Positions 38,186 to 48,300 of a DNA stretch of 64,000 bases are shown piece by piece. The notes under the pieces were generated by a model. The model worked only from the letters and a program-made list of their open reading frames with translations. It was not told the origin of the DNA and did no database searches. Every line of letters starts with the position of its first letter. The first letter of the stretch is position 1. The DNA is taken from contig OZ244200.1 in the NCBI GenBank assembly GCA_965216845.1, positions 806,001 to 870,000 of the forward strand. The letters run 5' to 3'. A program made the position numbers and the translations under genes. Source of the DNA: Panacagrimonas sp965216845 (GTDB lineage: Bacteria; Pseudomonadota; Gammaproteobacteria; Nevskiales; Nevskiaceae).

Positions 38186-38931
38186 GCGATCCGGCCGTCG
38201 CGGCCCAGCGCCAGCAGCAACGACAGCAAGGCCTGATCGCCGGCCTGGTCACGCTGCCGTTCCGCTTCTTCGGCGTGCTGTGCGGCGCGCTGCTGCTGTG
38301 CATCCTGATCGAATGCGTCGGCATGCACTTCTTCTGGCCCGATCAGGGCTGGCGCCACGCGCAGGGCATGCTGCACTACGAGCTGGATCAGCTCTCCACG
38401 CATTTCACGCGCAGCGCGCTGGTGCAGGAGCCGGGGCGCACCGCGCACCGGCTGGTCGAGCAAGGCTACGACTGGTTGTTCGTGAAAAGCGGTCTGCTGG
38501 ACTGGATACGCGACGCCGCGGCGCAGGCCAGCGCCGGCAGCCATCGCCCGACCAAGGATTTCCGCTACTACATCGGCTTGGTCTACGTGAACGTGGAGAG
38601 CTACCTGATCGCGGCGGCTTACACGACGCTGGTCTTCCTCGTTCGGCTGCTGGTGCTGTGCCTGACCCTGCCGCTGTTCCTGATGGCCGCCTTCGTCGGG
38701 CTGGTGGACGGCCTGGTGCGCCGGGACATCCGCCGCTTCGGCGCGGGACGCGAATCGGGGTTCATCTATCACCGCGCCAGGGCCAGCCTGATCCCGCTGG
38801 CCGTACTGCCGTGGGTGACCTACCTGGCACTGCCGGTCAGCGTGAACCCGTTGCTGATCCTGCTGCCCAGCGCCGCATTGCTCGGCGTGGCGGTGTGCAT
38901 TGCGGCGGCGACGTTCAAGAAGTATCTGTAG
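38182..38931 (+). CDS. TIGR03747-family ICE membrane protein (PFL_4697-like)
   Basis: A 249-residue inner-membrane protein with about five hydrophobic segments, including GVLCGALLLCILIECVGMHF and LVFLVRLLVLCLTLPLFLM. It follows traD with an ATGA overlap and probably works with it. In related ICEs the next gene is usually the RAQPRD gene; here 14 kb of leftward genes intervene, so this gene marks the left edge of the defence insertion. Confidence 0.88.
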   Translation: MSDPAVAAQRQQQRQQGLIAGLVTLPFRFFGVLCGALLLCILIECVGMHFFWPDQGWRHAQGMLHYELDQLSTHFTRSALVQEPGRTAHRLVEQGYDWLFVKSGLLDWIRDAAAQASAGSHRPTKDFRYYIGLVYVNVESYLIAAAYTTLVFLVRLLVLCLTLPLFLMAAFVGLVDGLVRRDIRRFGAGRESGFIYHRARASLIPLAVLPWVTYLALPVSVNPLLILLPSAALLGVAVCIAAATFKKYL

Positions 38932-39022
38932 CTGCAGCCCTGCGCCAGGTCAGATGAACGATGCCAAAGTTTCGGTTCTCTGCTTCGTCAAGTACGTCAG
39001 CATTGGCGCGAACAAATACGTT

Positions 39023-41650
39023 TCAAGCAATCTTCTTCTGCCTGTCTCGCAGAGACGCGGCCCAGTCCTTCAAAGCCTGGATGTCCTGAAAGAGATCAGT
39101 AGGTGGTGGCGGTGCGGCATTCCTACCGCTGGATGGATCGTGTGCGTCAACAATGTCGCAGCACTTCTTGAATCCAGCGGCGAAAGCATCGCAGTCAGCC
39201 TCGGTGAGCGCACTGACCTTCTTCAGGTCCTTGGCGTTGATGTAGTCCCTGTGGCGCTGAATAACGCGGACGAAAGCGATGTCCTCCAGGCCGCGCTCCC
39301 ATGTGGCGCGCAGCGAGTTGTAGAGCTTTGCCACCTCGACCGCGTACTCGTCTTCCTGGTTGTTGTCATGCAGCAGCTTTACCGCACGTGCCGCCTTCTC
39401 CAGCTTGTCGATGCGATCTTCGACGCTCTGGGCCTTCCAGGGCAGGCCGTCGGCCACCATACCGGCTCCCGCGGCGCCACGACTGAGCGTCGTGAGCCGC
39501 ACTGCCCGCCCGGTCTTCGTCGCGTGGTCATTCAGATCGTTCACGAACACCAGATCATGCGTGAAGACAATGACCTGACGGTTCTCCGCTTCTTCCACGA
39601 GACGCTTGGCCACCTGCCCACGCCAGCGATGGTCCAACGAGGACACCGGGTCATCGAAGACCAGAGCAGAGCGGTGCATCGCGGTGGCAAGCTCGGTCAT
39701 GAAGGCGGCCAGCGCCACGCAGGTCTTTTCCCCTTCGCTCAGGATTTCGTGGACCTTGGCATCCGGCTTGGCGAAGAGGCGCACCTGATACTGCGGTGAG
39801 CCGTACTTGCCGCCGGAGCGCACGATTTCGACGCGAACCTTCGAGGCCGCAAGCCTGACAATCTCCTCCTGAAATCTGTCGCGCAGCCGGGGAGTAATCA
39901 CGGTGTCGGCAATGTCGTTGCCCATCTTGGTGATGGTGTTCGTCGCCGTTTCGCCCGCACACTCGGTCAGAAACCGGATGGTCTTCAGCCGCTGGATCTC
40001 GTCAGTGACGAGCTGCAGCATGCCGGCGAGCAGCGCCCGGTCGCTCAGCTCGGCGAAATCGGCTTCCAGCTTCTTGCGTTCATCCGCGTCAGCGGACTTG
40101 CGCAGCTCGGCGGCGTAGCTGCGGATCGTGGTCTGAAGCTGGCCGAGATCAGGCAGCGGCGACAGTGGAACGGGCGGAAGCTGTACCTCGCCGTTTCCGC
40201 CCAAGGCTTTGAGCAGAACGTGGCGCCGCAGCCGGGCTGCGGCGATGAAGCGGCGCGTCTGCTGCTGCAGCTCCTGATTCTGGAGGCCCAGCTCGTCGAG
40301 ACTGGCCTTCACCGCCCGCGTGCCGATTGCCCCGGTAGCTATGGTCTGACGTGCGATCTGAGCCGCCTTCTCTGCCTCGCGTGCCAGCTGTTCCGTGTCC
40401 TTCTGGATGAAATCCTCGAAGCGTGCCATCCGTGCACGTGCTTCAGCTTCCAATGGCTGCTGGCAAAGCATGCAATGCGCGTCTTCGGCCGACGGCGGGA
40501 ACGGTTCTCCGGGGTATGCGATCTCCGTCGAGTAGCGTCGGGCGGAATCCCATAGCGCCCGCCACGTCTCGCCGCCGACGCCGGCAAGGGGTTCGCCCGT
40601 GAAGGCCTTCTCCGCGGCAAGACGTGCAGCGTCCCGTTTCGACCGTGCGTCCTTGGCGAGGGCAGCGGCTGCCAGCAGCTCCTCATCGGTGGTTCTGGCT
40701 GCAACGCTGTTCACCACGGTAATCAGCCGCATGACGTTGTCGGCTTTAACGGTCTGCTCCGCTGCCGCCTTGGTCGGATTCTTCGACAGGTCTTCCCGCA
40801 GACGCTCAAGACGGGCGCTTTCGTCTGCCGAGAGCACCGCCAGGGCTTCAATCTTCTTTGCGTCAGTATTGGCGTTCAGCGCCGCAAGCGCCTTCCCCAC
40901 GGCCGTGGTGGCCTTCCAGGTTGGCGCCGCAAAGATCGGATTGCGGGCCTTCTCAAGCTGCTTCTGCTCAGCTGCGAGGGCATCCTTCACCGACTGGCAA
41001 GCTGCAGCAAGCTCGTCCGGTACGTCCAGTCCAAAGGGTCGGAATGCAACTTCGTTCTTCTCGCGGATATGCACTGAGGCGCAGTCGCTATCGAACACGC
41101 TCACCGCTGATAGCGTTGCATGCGGATTTGCGCCGTTCTGCCACTGCTCGACCGGCTGCGGCGTACCGCCGACCCCGTACGCGATGTTCGCGCCGACGCG
41201 CTTCGGGGGCTGATCGGCATACACATTGGGTTCGATCTTTCCGGCATGCCTTGCACGACATGCGCGCTTCAGGATGCGTGCGTAGCCGGACTTGCCCGCA
41301 CCGTTGTCGCCGTAGATGACCGTGATTCCATTCGGCTCGAAGCCGAGGGTCTGGCCGGCGGCAAGGTTGTTCACGCCGGTCACGTCGGCGATCGACAGAA
41401 GCGATACCGCGGCGATCTGACCGGGGTTGGCCGGAAGGTGGGCCTTCTCCAGCGGTACCGCTTTCAGCGCGCCTACGGGTGCAGCTTTGCCCTGTTTGCA
41501 AAGGTCCACGAGTTCGCCGATATCGGCGTCCGTCAGACGGCCGTTTGCGATGATGCGGCGCAGGGCGTCACGCTGCCAGAGTGGACGATCCTTTGACCAG
41601 TCCAGAATCGTTTCCAGGACGGTCTTTTGCGGTGCGGCGGGTTTCTGCAT
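39023..41650 (-). CDS. AAA ATPase with zinc-hook-like CxxC (RloC/PrrC-like candidate)
   Basis: An 875-residue SMC/Rad50-like ATPase. Walker A GDNGAGKS is at 114-121, the ABC-type signature LSEGEKTC at about 637-644 and Walker B SALVFDDPVSSLDH at 661-674. Two coiled-coil arms flank CMLC (Cys 393 and 396), reminiscent of the zinc hook of RloC and Rad50. The C-terminus contains Arg-x3-Glu (781, 785) and a His at 800, loosely like the Arg-Glu-His triad of PrrC/RloC anticodon nucleases; this part is speculative. It lies 114 bases after res in the defence operon and would fit a back-up nuclease or sensor activated when restriction is blocked. Confidence 0.75.
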   Translation of the reverse strand: MQKPAAPQKTVLETILDWSKDRPLWQRDALRRIIANGRLTDADIGELVDLCKQGKAAPVGALKAVPLEKAHLPANPGQIAAVSLLSIADVTGVNNLAAGQTLGFEPNGITVIYGDNGAGKSGYARILKRACRARHAGKIEPNVYADQPPKRVGANIAYGVGGTPQPVEQWQNGANPHATLSAVSVFDSDCASVHIREKNEVAFRPFGLDVPDELAAACQSVKDALAAEQKQLEKARNPIFAAPTWKATTAVGKALAALNANTDAKKIEALAVLSADESARLERLREDLSKNPTKAAAEQTVKADNVMRLITVVNSVAARTTDEELLAAAALAKDARSKRDAARLAAEKAFTGEPLAGVGGETWRALWDSARRYSTEIAYPGEPFPPSAEDAHCMLCQQPLEAEARARMARFEDFIQKDTEQLAREAEKAAQIARQTIATGAIGTRAVKASLDELGLQNQELQQQTRRFIAAARLRRHVLLKALGGNGEVQLPPVPLSPLPDLGQLQTTIRSYAAELRKSADADERKKLEADFAELSDRALLAGMLQLVTDEIQRLKTIRFLTECAGETATNTITKMGNDIADTVITPRLRDRFQEEIVRLAASKVRVEIVRSGGKYGSPQYQVRLFAKPDAKVHEILSEGEKTCVALAAFMTELATAMHRSALVFDDPVSSLDHRWRGQVAKRLVEEAENRQVIVFTHDLVFVNDLNDHATKTGRAVRLTTLSRGAAGAGMVADGLPWKAQSVEDRIDKLEKAARAVKLLHDNNQEDEYAVEVAKLYNSLRATWERGLEDIAFVRVIQRHRDYINAKDLKKVSALTEADCDAFAAGFKKCCDIVDAHDPSSGRNAAPPPPTDLFQDIQALKDWAASLRDRQKKIA

Positions 41651-41764
41651 TTCTTGTTCCTCTTCCCTGCCGATTCATCATGCCCGTGAAGCGGCGATTT
41701 TCCGCCGCCTAGGTGCCTCGCTGGAATCGCTTTTGCTCACTGAAGTCGATCAAGGGCAGCTCAA

Positions 41765-44500
41765 CTACGTCTTGACCTCAAAGCGCAGGTAATCCGCGAG
41801 CCGTTTCGACTCGCTGACTTCGTCATGAGGCACCAGCAGGTACTTCCAGGGCTTGCTGCCGACGCTCGAAGCGTGATCGGAGGCGTTCACGCACCACCGC
41901 GCAGCGGCAGCGGCCTTAGCCTGCACCTCTTGAGTGTTGATGTCGGCGCGCGCCTTGGTCTCCACCATGAAGATGGTCGGGTCTGTCTCGGCCACGAAGT
42001 CGGGGATGTATTCCGGCTGCTCGGTGCCGAGCTTGTAGTAGATCTGGAACTGCCCCTTCGCGGGCTTGAGCCACTTCGTCGCGTCGCGCTCCAGGATGAT
42101 GGCGAAGCGCCGCTCGGTGTCCGAATCGAACTTCTGCAGCGGATACAGACAACGCGCGAAGCCACCGAACAGCATCTGCTTGATGCGACTGGTCTCGGTC
42201 ACGGTCTCCCGGAAGTGGTGGGCCGTCTGGCCTGCCGTGGCGGTGTAGTTGCACGGCTTGAGTTCGGTGAAGCCGCGACTGACCTGCACCTCGTAATCGG
42301 TCGCCTCCTCCCAGAAGTGGGCCATCATCTGCGCGTGGATTTCGCGCGCGATTAGGCGGCGGTCACGATCGAGGACGCTGATGGCCTCGTCCTCGGACAG
42401 ATAGCCGCGCAGGTGTTGCACCATCTGGCCCGCGAGGTCGTAGAGCAAATCGGCGTGGGTGAAGTAGTCGATGTCGTCGAAGTCAACCAGGGCGTGGACG
42501 ATGTAGTCCTCTGGGCGCTGTTCCCGCAGCCCAACCTCAGCGGCCAGGGTGAATTGCTCGTTCGTGCGCAGCATCTGACCGACGATCTCGCGCTGGCCAG
42601 GCTGGAGATGGAGCTGGCTCACATCCAGCTTGAAGGCGTGAAAGCCCGTCGTGACCTCGCCAGTCGGCACCACCGCGATGCGCGGGATGTCGATGGTCTG
42701 CTGCACCACGATCTCGGTGGTCTTCGCCACCACCGCGGACAAGTCAAGTGCGGGGACTGATTCATCGGCGCCCGCCAGCAATTCGCCTTGCAGCGGCTTC
42801 AGACGCTCTGCCACTTCCGCGAGGATTTCCTTCTGCACCTCTGGTTTCAGGAGCGCGCTGCTGGTGGGCACTAGGTCGCGCCTGACCTCGTACTTGCCGA
42901 TGACGTCCATGACCACGCGCGCGGCCTGCTTCTCCGCCTCCGTGGTGAACACCGGTTTGGGCGCGAGGCCTTCCGCTCCACTGTCAGTGGATGAAGCCCC
43001 TGTGACCACGACCGGTGCTTCCGTCAAACCGAGACGCGCCGATGCACCTGATTCGACCTGCACGCTGACCTTCTTGTCGTCGGCGCTCGGCGCATCGAGG
43101 ATGACCTGCTTCAGACGAATCGGCGAGTCGCCGCGGTTGGCCTCGTCGATGATCTCCTGGAACTTGTCGTGCGCGACGATGTTCAAGCGATCCACCGACG
43201 CGACGCCCGTGCGCTTGCCGTAAGGCAGACGCAGGCCGCGCCCGATGGACTGCTCGATCAGCGTGCGGGCATTGGCCGCGCGCAGTGGAACGATGGTGTA
43301 GAGGTTGGTCACGTCCCAGCCCTCCTTGAGCATGTTGACGTGAATCACGATCTCGGTCGGCTCATCCACGCTCTCCACGGCCAACAGGCGCGTGATCATC
43401 TCCTCTTCTTCCGCGCCAGTACGGCTGGAATCGACCTGAATCACCTTGCCCTGGTAGCGCCCCTCGTAGAAGGCATCCGACTCCAGAAGCCCCAAGAGTT
43501 GCGCCGCGTGCGTGGTATCGCGAGCGATGACGAGCATGAAGGGCTTGACCGGCTTGACGCCGTTCTCGCGGGCGTAGGTAAGCAACTCGACCTTGGTGGT
43601 CTCGTGCAGGCGAACGCCGTCTTCCAGCTTGGTCTTCTCGATCTCCTCGGGCGTGTGGGCCTTGGCGTCGAAGTTGCGCTGGGTGACCACGGCAGGCTCC
43701 TTGACGAAGCCATCCTCCATCGCCCGCGCCAGCGGGTAGTCGATCACCACGTTCTTGAACGGCACAGGCCCTCGGCTGGACTCGACGAAGGGCGTCGCCG
43801 TCACTTCCAGACCGAATAGCGGCTTGAGTTCGTTGATGGCGCGCACGCCGGCGCTGGCCCGGTAGCGGTGCGACTCGTCCATCAGCAGCACCAGGTCAGA
43901 CAGACTAGCCAGGTGGTTGAAGTAGCTGTCGCCAAGCACTTCCTTCATCCGCTTAATGCGGGGCTCCTTGCCTCCGCGTACCTCGGAGTTGATCTTGGAG
44001 ATGTTGAAGATGTTGATGCGTACGTCGTGGGCGAAGCCCATCGATTGATCGCCTACCGCCGCACCGGTCTGGTCGTAGTTGTCGCCGGTGATGATCAGCG
44101 GCGGTTGCTGCGCGAATTCTGCGATCCCCTTGAAAACGTATTTCGGCGTGTTGCGCGTGAAGTCCGTGATGAGCTTGTTGTAGATCGTCAGGTTGGGCGC
44201 CAGTACGAAGAAGTTGTTGATGCCGTGCGCAAGATGCAAGTAGGCGATGAAGGCTCCCATTAGGCGCGTCTTGCCCACGCCCGTGGCAAGTGCGAAGCAC
44301 AGCGACGGGAACTCGCGCTCGAAGTCCTCCAGAGTGCTGAACTCGGCCTTCAACGTGGACAGAATGGCCGAGACATCGCGCTCGTGACCCAATAGCTCAG
44401 GCGCAGCATCGAGCGCGCGCGCGAGCTTGATGAGGGACTCGGCCTGGGGCGGGCGGAGAGACAGACGGCCGGTAACGGCGTGCAGGACGCGGGTGCTCAT
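41765..44500 (-). CDS. res: type III restriction enzyme, Res subunit
   Basis: A 911-residue DEAD-like translocase and endonuclease. Walker A ATGVGKT is at 72-78, the DESH box near 208, motif V/VI region EGWDVTNLYTIVPLR with QSIGRGLRLPYG, and a C-terminal PD-(D/E)xK nuclease (PDFVAETDPTIFMVETKAR). It needs Mod for target recognition and cuts after converging on a second site. Its start shares one base with the mod stop, so the pair is co-translated. All motifs look intact. Confidence 0.92.
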   Translation of the reverse strand: MSTRVLHAVTGRLSLRPPQAESLIKLARALDAAPELLGHERDVSAILSTLKAEFSTLEDFEREFPSLCFALATGVGKTRLMGAFIAYLHLAHGINNFFVLAPNLTIYNKLITDFTRNTPKYVFKGIAEFAQQPPLIITGDNYDQTGAAVGDQSMGFAHDVRINIFNISKINSEVRGGKEPRIKRMKEVLGDSYFNHLASLSDLVLLMDESHRYRASAGVRAINELKPLFGLEVTATPFVESSRGPVPFKNVVIDYPLARAMEDGFVKEPAVVTQRNFDAKAHTPEEIEKTKLEDGVRLHETTKVELLTYARENGVKPVKPFMLVIARDTTHAAQLLGLLESDAFYEGRYQGKVIQVDSSRTGAEEEEMITRLLAVESVDEPTEIVIHVNMLKEGWDVTNLYTIVPLRAANARTLIEQSIGRGLRLPYGKRTGVASVDRLNIVAHDKFQEIIDEANRGDSPIRLKQVILDAPSADDKKVSVQVESGASARLGLTEAPVVVTGASSTDSGAEGLAPKPVFTTEAEKQAARVVMDVIGKYEVRRDLVPTSSALLKPEVQKEILAEVAERLKPLQGELLAGADESVPALDLSAVVAKTTEIVVQQTIDIPRIAVVPTGEVTTGFHAFKLDVSQLHLQPGQREIVGQMLRTNEQFTLAAEVGLREQRPEDYIVHALVDFDDIDYFTHADLLYDLAGQMVQHLRGYLSEDEAISVLDRDRRLIAREIHAQMMAHFWEEATDYEVQVSRGFTELKPCNYTATAGQTAHHFRETVTETSRIKQMLFGGFARCLYPLQKFDSDTERRFAIILERDATKWLKPAKGQFQIYYKLGTEQPEYIPDFVAETDPTIFMVETKARADINTQEVQAKAAAAARWCVNASDHASSVGSKPWKYLLVPHDEVSESKRLADYLRFEVKT

Positions 44501-46287
44501 TATTCGTTCTCCCCAAACAGGCCGCCCTGTCCCGCATTTGCGAGGGCGGCTTTCTCGCCCAGGATTTTCTTGCCTCTGTCATCGGTTGCCGCAGGCCCGG
44601 CCTTCTCAAGCTGCACCATCGGCAGATTGGCCACGTTGAGGCTGTAGTCGTCCTGGCCCCATTCGCAGCGAGCCAGCACCATCTTCGGGATCTTCTTCAA
44701 CGTCAGGTTCGGCCAACGCTCAGCCGCTTTGGCGGCAGTCACGCCGCGAAACGCCGAGCAGCACACCAACAGGCTCTGCTCGGTCCCGACCTCATCGGCC
44801 AGAGCTTGCAACTGCTCGGCGGACAGATTCTGCGTGGTGACATAGATGAAGTCGCGCTCACTGGAGTGGCCGTGCTGCCACCAGCGGGTTTCCGAAGGCG
44901 CATAGGTGAAACCTTCCAGCTTGGCAAGCGCTTCCGCCAGTTGCGTCGCGTTGTACTCGGGATTGATGACCGGATTGCCCCAGCGGTCGTTGACGATCAA
45001 GCTGGCCGCAAGGCGGTAGTAGCGAAAACCACCGCCGCCTTTCCAGTTCATTGCCGACGTCACTCCGGCGGAGTCTTCGCCATCGATGACTTTAGTCAGA
45101 CGTGGGATGATGTGCGTGTGGCAGTGCTCGCCTAGCTCCACCATGATCCAGCGGCGGCCCATCTTGTGAGCAACCGCGCCAGTGGTGCCCGACCCGGCAA
45201 ATGAGTCAAGGACAATGTCGCCTGGTGCCGATGCCAACTCTAAGCACCGTCGAATAAGGCGTTCAGGCTTTTTTCCTTTCCGAAACGTGACGCCGCCCTC
45301 ATTCGCTATGCCTTCCCACGCGATGTCCTTCCACACATTTGTTAGCAAAGCCGTTGCAGTCCTTTTTCCGTCAATCACCGCAACGTTCTTCTTGTAGAAG
45401 ATCAGTTGCTGTCCATCGAGCACATAGACGTCGTCCAAACCGCCATCACGCTGCAGCCTGAAGACCCTTCCAGGATTGGCGGAGGACTTCTTTTTTAACT
45501 CCACGATCTGCGCGCCGGCTCCAGAATCGCTGATTGACGCTAGACGGCATACGCGCTCCGCGTTCTCGACGATAAACTCGTGAAAATGCTCAAGCACAGA
45601 ATCCGGACGTCGAGAACGCGACTGCGGCGCGGCGGCGTAAGCATCCATCAACGACACTAGCTGCCACTCTCTAAAGTCTGATGCCGGATTCTGCAACCAC
45701 TTGTTGTATGCGTAGTCGGGCATTCGTGGCACACGACCTGCCGCCTCAACAAAGTCGGACCGATCTTTTGCATACCACAGGATGTACTCGGCGGACTTGA
45801 AGACGCCAGGGTTAACAGTGCTGAAAGCTGATGGCGATCTTGCCTCCACCGTGATTCGATTGACGAAGTTCGCTCGCCCAAAAACCTCGTCAAGAACAAC
45901 CTTACAGTAATCCAGTTCATCATCGTTCAGATGCACGAACAATGACCCATTGCCGCTCAAGAGTGAGCGAAGAATCTTGAGCCGCTCGTGCATCAGCCCC
46001 AGCCAAACGGAGTGCTCCAGTCCATCGTCGTAGTTCTCGAACGCGTCGCCAGTATTAAATGGCGGATCGATGTATACGCAGGCTACCTTTCCAGTGAACT
46101 CTTGCTCCAACGCCTTCAAGGCCAGCAGGTTGTCGCCAAAGATCAATCGGTTGTCGAATAGATCGCTGTCCGACACACGATGCTTGGCGTGGTACGACTT
46201 TTCGGGGTCTTCAAGAAGGATGCGCGGCTCCAGCTTGGGTCGCTTCTCCTTCCCGATCCAGGTAAGTTCTAGTTTTTGTTTTCTCAT
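44500..46287 (-). CDS. mod: type III DNA methyltransferase, Mod subunit
   Basis: N6-adenine methyltransferase and specificity subunit for the adjacent Res. In the chain counted from the upstream Met, DPPFNT is at 76-81 and FAGSGTTG at 365-372, in the beta-class order (catalytic motif first, SAM motif second). The target-recognition region lies between them (about 130-340). I use the second ATG, seven bases after AAGGTGG, giving 595 residues; the first ATG, two codons earlier, sits too close. The 5' two-thirds of the gene looks more A+T-rich than the 3' third and res. Confidence 0.93.
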   Translation of the reverse strand: MRKQKLELTWIGKEKRPKLEPRILLEDPEKSYHAKHRVSDSDLFDNRLIFGDNLLALKALEQEFTGKVACVYIDPPFNTGDAFENYDDGLEHSVWLGLMHERLKILRSLLSGNGSLFVHLNDDELDYCKVVLDEVFGRANFVNRITVEARSPSAFSTVNPGVFKSAEYILWYAKDRSDFVEAAGRVPRMPDYAYNKWLQNPASDFREWQLVSLMDAYAAAPQSRSRRPDSVLEHFHEFIVENAERVCRLASISDSGAGAQIVELKKKSSANPGRVFRLQRDGGLDDVYVLDGQQLIFYKKNVAVIDGKRTATALLTNVWKDIAWEGIANEGGVTFRKGKKPERLIRRCLELASAPGDIVLDSFAGSGTTGAVAHKMGRRWIMVELGEHCHTHIIPRLTKVIDGEDSAGVTSAMNWKGGGGFRYYRLAASLIVNDRWGNPVINPEYNATQLAEALAKLEGFTYAPSETRWWQHGHSSERDFIYVTTQNLSAEQLQALADEVGTEQSLLVCCSAFRGVTAAKAAERWPNLTLKKIPKMVLARCEWGQDDYSLNVANLPMVQLEKAGPAATDDRGKKILGEKAALANAGQGGLFGENE

Positions 46288-46299
46288 GGTCATGCCACC

Positions 46300-48300
46300 T
46301 TATTTCTTGTGCAGTCCAAGCTTGTCAAACAGGATGCGGTTGCGGCGCTCTGCATCCTTGATGAGCTTGTCGTAGGAGAGAATTTCGATATACCCATTGC
46401 CAGTCGCCAAAGGGGAGAAATACCCCTCGTTGTCGGTGGTGCGGTGGTAACGTCCAAATACTTGTCGATGCAAAGACGGCGTTAAATCAGCGATGAGATA
46501 GCCGGTGTACCGAAGGCTGGCGGGATTGATCTGCCGCCCATCAACGTCCGTGACGCCCCCTTCGGAGATTTCTCGGAATCGCTGGATGATCTGATCAGCA
46601 GGGTCTTTGTCGTAATTGTCCCTTCCAGGCCGCTTGAATTCGATGATGACAACACCTCCACCAGGCAGGCCGTCTGCCTCAGCGACACCGATGGGCGTGT
46701 CATAAAAAAACGCAAAGATGTCCGGCTCCCGACCAGAAGTGTCGTCCAGCCCAGCGACACTTTTCAGCTTTTTGTCTGATGTGAGCAGGGTGTGATAGCA
46801 CAGCCGCTCGTCAATCACCCAGAGGTTCTGCTGCTCGAAGAAGATGTCCTTCGAGGTCATCCCCATCGGGAAGATCATCTTGTGCAAGACCCTTTCGAGC
46901 GGATATTTGTCATCCGTGCGTTTTTTCTTGAGGCTGTTGTTCACCAAGTCAAGGATCGTTCGGCGGTGCGCAATATAGGCAGCAAGCTGGGCCTTGCCGA
47001 TTTCGTTGGCCTTTTCCGCGATTTCCTTGAATTTCTCTTGGTACTGTTCGAAAGTTTCGGTTTCGAAGAGCGCCGCGACATGCTTGGCCTCTTTGCGAAT
47101 GTCGTCCTCGATGGCGCGCTTCACATGCAGAAGAGCTTCGTCCAGCTTGTCTTCGGACAGGCCTGGCTGAATCTTTTGCTCGATCACTTCTTTGTAGCGA
47201 GGGTGCGTGAGCGCCCTGTACTCGGGGGCTTGCTCCACAAATTTCTCGATTTGAGCCCGCTTTTCTTCGTTCGTTGACTTCAAGTCGCCCGAGAGCAGGG
47301 GTCTCAAGGCACCTGCAATGCCTTGATTCAGCGCGCGCCGAGAAACCAGCGTCTGCTCAAGTTCGGGCTCCTCATCGCTTTGGAAAGCGATGCGCGTGCG
47401 CTCTTGGTTGGCATGGTCATCCAGGTATTCCCCTGTGACCAGTACGATCAAGGTGTAGGACTCTTGGTCACCGTCGATCAGCCTTTCGGGAAGCTCCGGA
47501 AGCAGGTCCCGCAGCTTACTCGTGGTGACTTCCCGCCCGTTCGCACACAAATTGAGTTCGTGGCGCGAGCGACCGTCCCGGTGGCGATAAGCCTGCAACG
47601 CGAATGTATGGCCGGAAACCTCGAAGAACTGCTCTTGGATGTGCGCCAGCACTGTTGCCTGAAACAGGGCGTGCAAGTCAATCGGAGCGTGTCCAGGAGA
47701 CTCCAGAGTTATCGGAGGGCAGGAGCGGGCCGCAAACCGGATCAGAAAGTGCGCAATGATGCGTTCAGCGATGGTCTCGGGCTGGGTAGGCCACCCAGCC
47801 CGAAACTTGTCATCCATGCCCCGCATGGAGGTATGCGTGCCACATGCCTCTTTGACTTCAGACGTGGTGTCTGCACCTTTCAGTTCATCTTGGATGCTGA
47901 AGTCGAACTCGCGCAGCAAAGCCTTACCGTCGCGTTTGAAGACGCTGCGGATGTGTACGGATGAAAAGACCTTCAGGAAGGTGAAGCGTCCGACACCTCG
48001 ACCACCGACCTTCACCTTGGAAAGCGTGTGTGCCTCCTGAAACGAGGCCAAATTCTTTTCGTTGAAGCCAACGCCATCATCAATGACATCAAAGCCGTCC
48101 ACGACCAGAGTCTCATCGCCAGCTTGATGAGCAAGATCGGTAGAAGCTACCAGCCGGATGCGAATCAAATGATTGCTGAAGCCGTCTTGATGCTCTTCGA
48201 TTGCATCGACGGCATTCGAGATAGCCTCGTAAAGAGGCATCATTGCCTTGGACTGGGAAAGCTCCAGTCGATCCACCAGACCTTTGATGTTTGCTTGCAC
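46300..48300 (-). CDS. GHKL (Hsp90-like) ATPase with nuclease-like C-terminus
   Basis: A 666-residue protein. The N-terminal GHKL ATP-binding domain has the N box EAISNAVDAI (Glu 25, Asn 29), DDGVGF (74-79) and the lid GGRGVGR (99-105). A long helical middle (about 330-470) follows. Near the C-terminus, REPDIFAFF and GGGVVIIEFKRPG form an Asp...Glu-x-Lys pattern like a PD-(D/E)xK nuclease. The GTG start has GGAGG nine bases upstream and shares a base with the AIPR stop codon. A nucleotide-gated nuclease in the defence operon is the likeliest role. I do not recognise a named family. Confidence 0.8.
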   Translation of the reverse strand: MQANIKGLVDRLELSQSKAMMPLYEAISNAVDAIEEHQDGFSNHLIRIRLVASTDLAHQAGDETLVVDGFDVIDDGVGFNEKNLASFQEAHTLSKVKVGGRGVGRFTFLKVFSSVHIRSVFKRDGKALLREFDFSIQDELKGADTTSEVKEACGTHTSMRGMDDKFRAGWPTQPETIAERIIAHFLIRFAARSCPPITLESPGHAPIDLHALFQATVLAHIQEQFFEVSGHTFALQAYRHRDGRSRHELNLCANGREVTTSKLRDLLPELPERLIDGDQESYTLIVLVTGEYLDDHANQERTRIAFQSDEEPELEQTLVSRRALNQGIAGALRPLLSGDLKSTNEEKRAQIEKFVEQAPEYRALTHPRYKEVIEQKIQPGLSEDKLDEALLHVKRAIEDDIRKEAKHVAALFETETFEQYQEKFKEIAEKANEIGKAQLAAYIAHRRTILDLVNNSLKKKRTDDKYPLERVLHKMIFPMGMTSKDIFFEQQNLWVIDERLCYHTLLTSDKKLKSVAGLDDTSGREPDIFAFFYDTPIGVAEADGLPGGGVVIIEFKRPGRDNYDKDPADQIIQRFREISEGGVTDVDGRQINPASLRYTGYLIADLTPSLHRQVFGRYHRTTDNEGYFSPLATGNGYIEILSYDKLIKDAERRNRILFDKLGLHKK

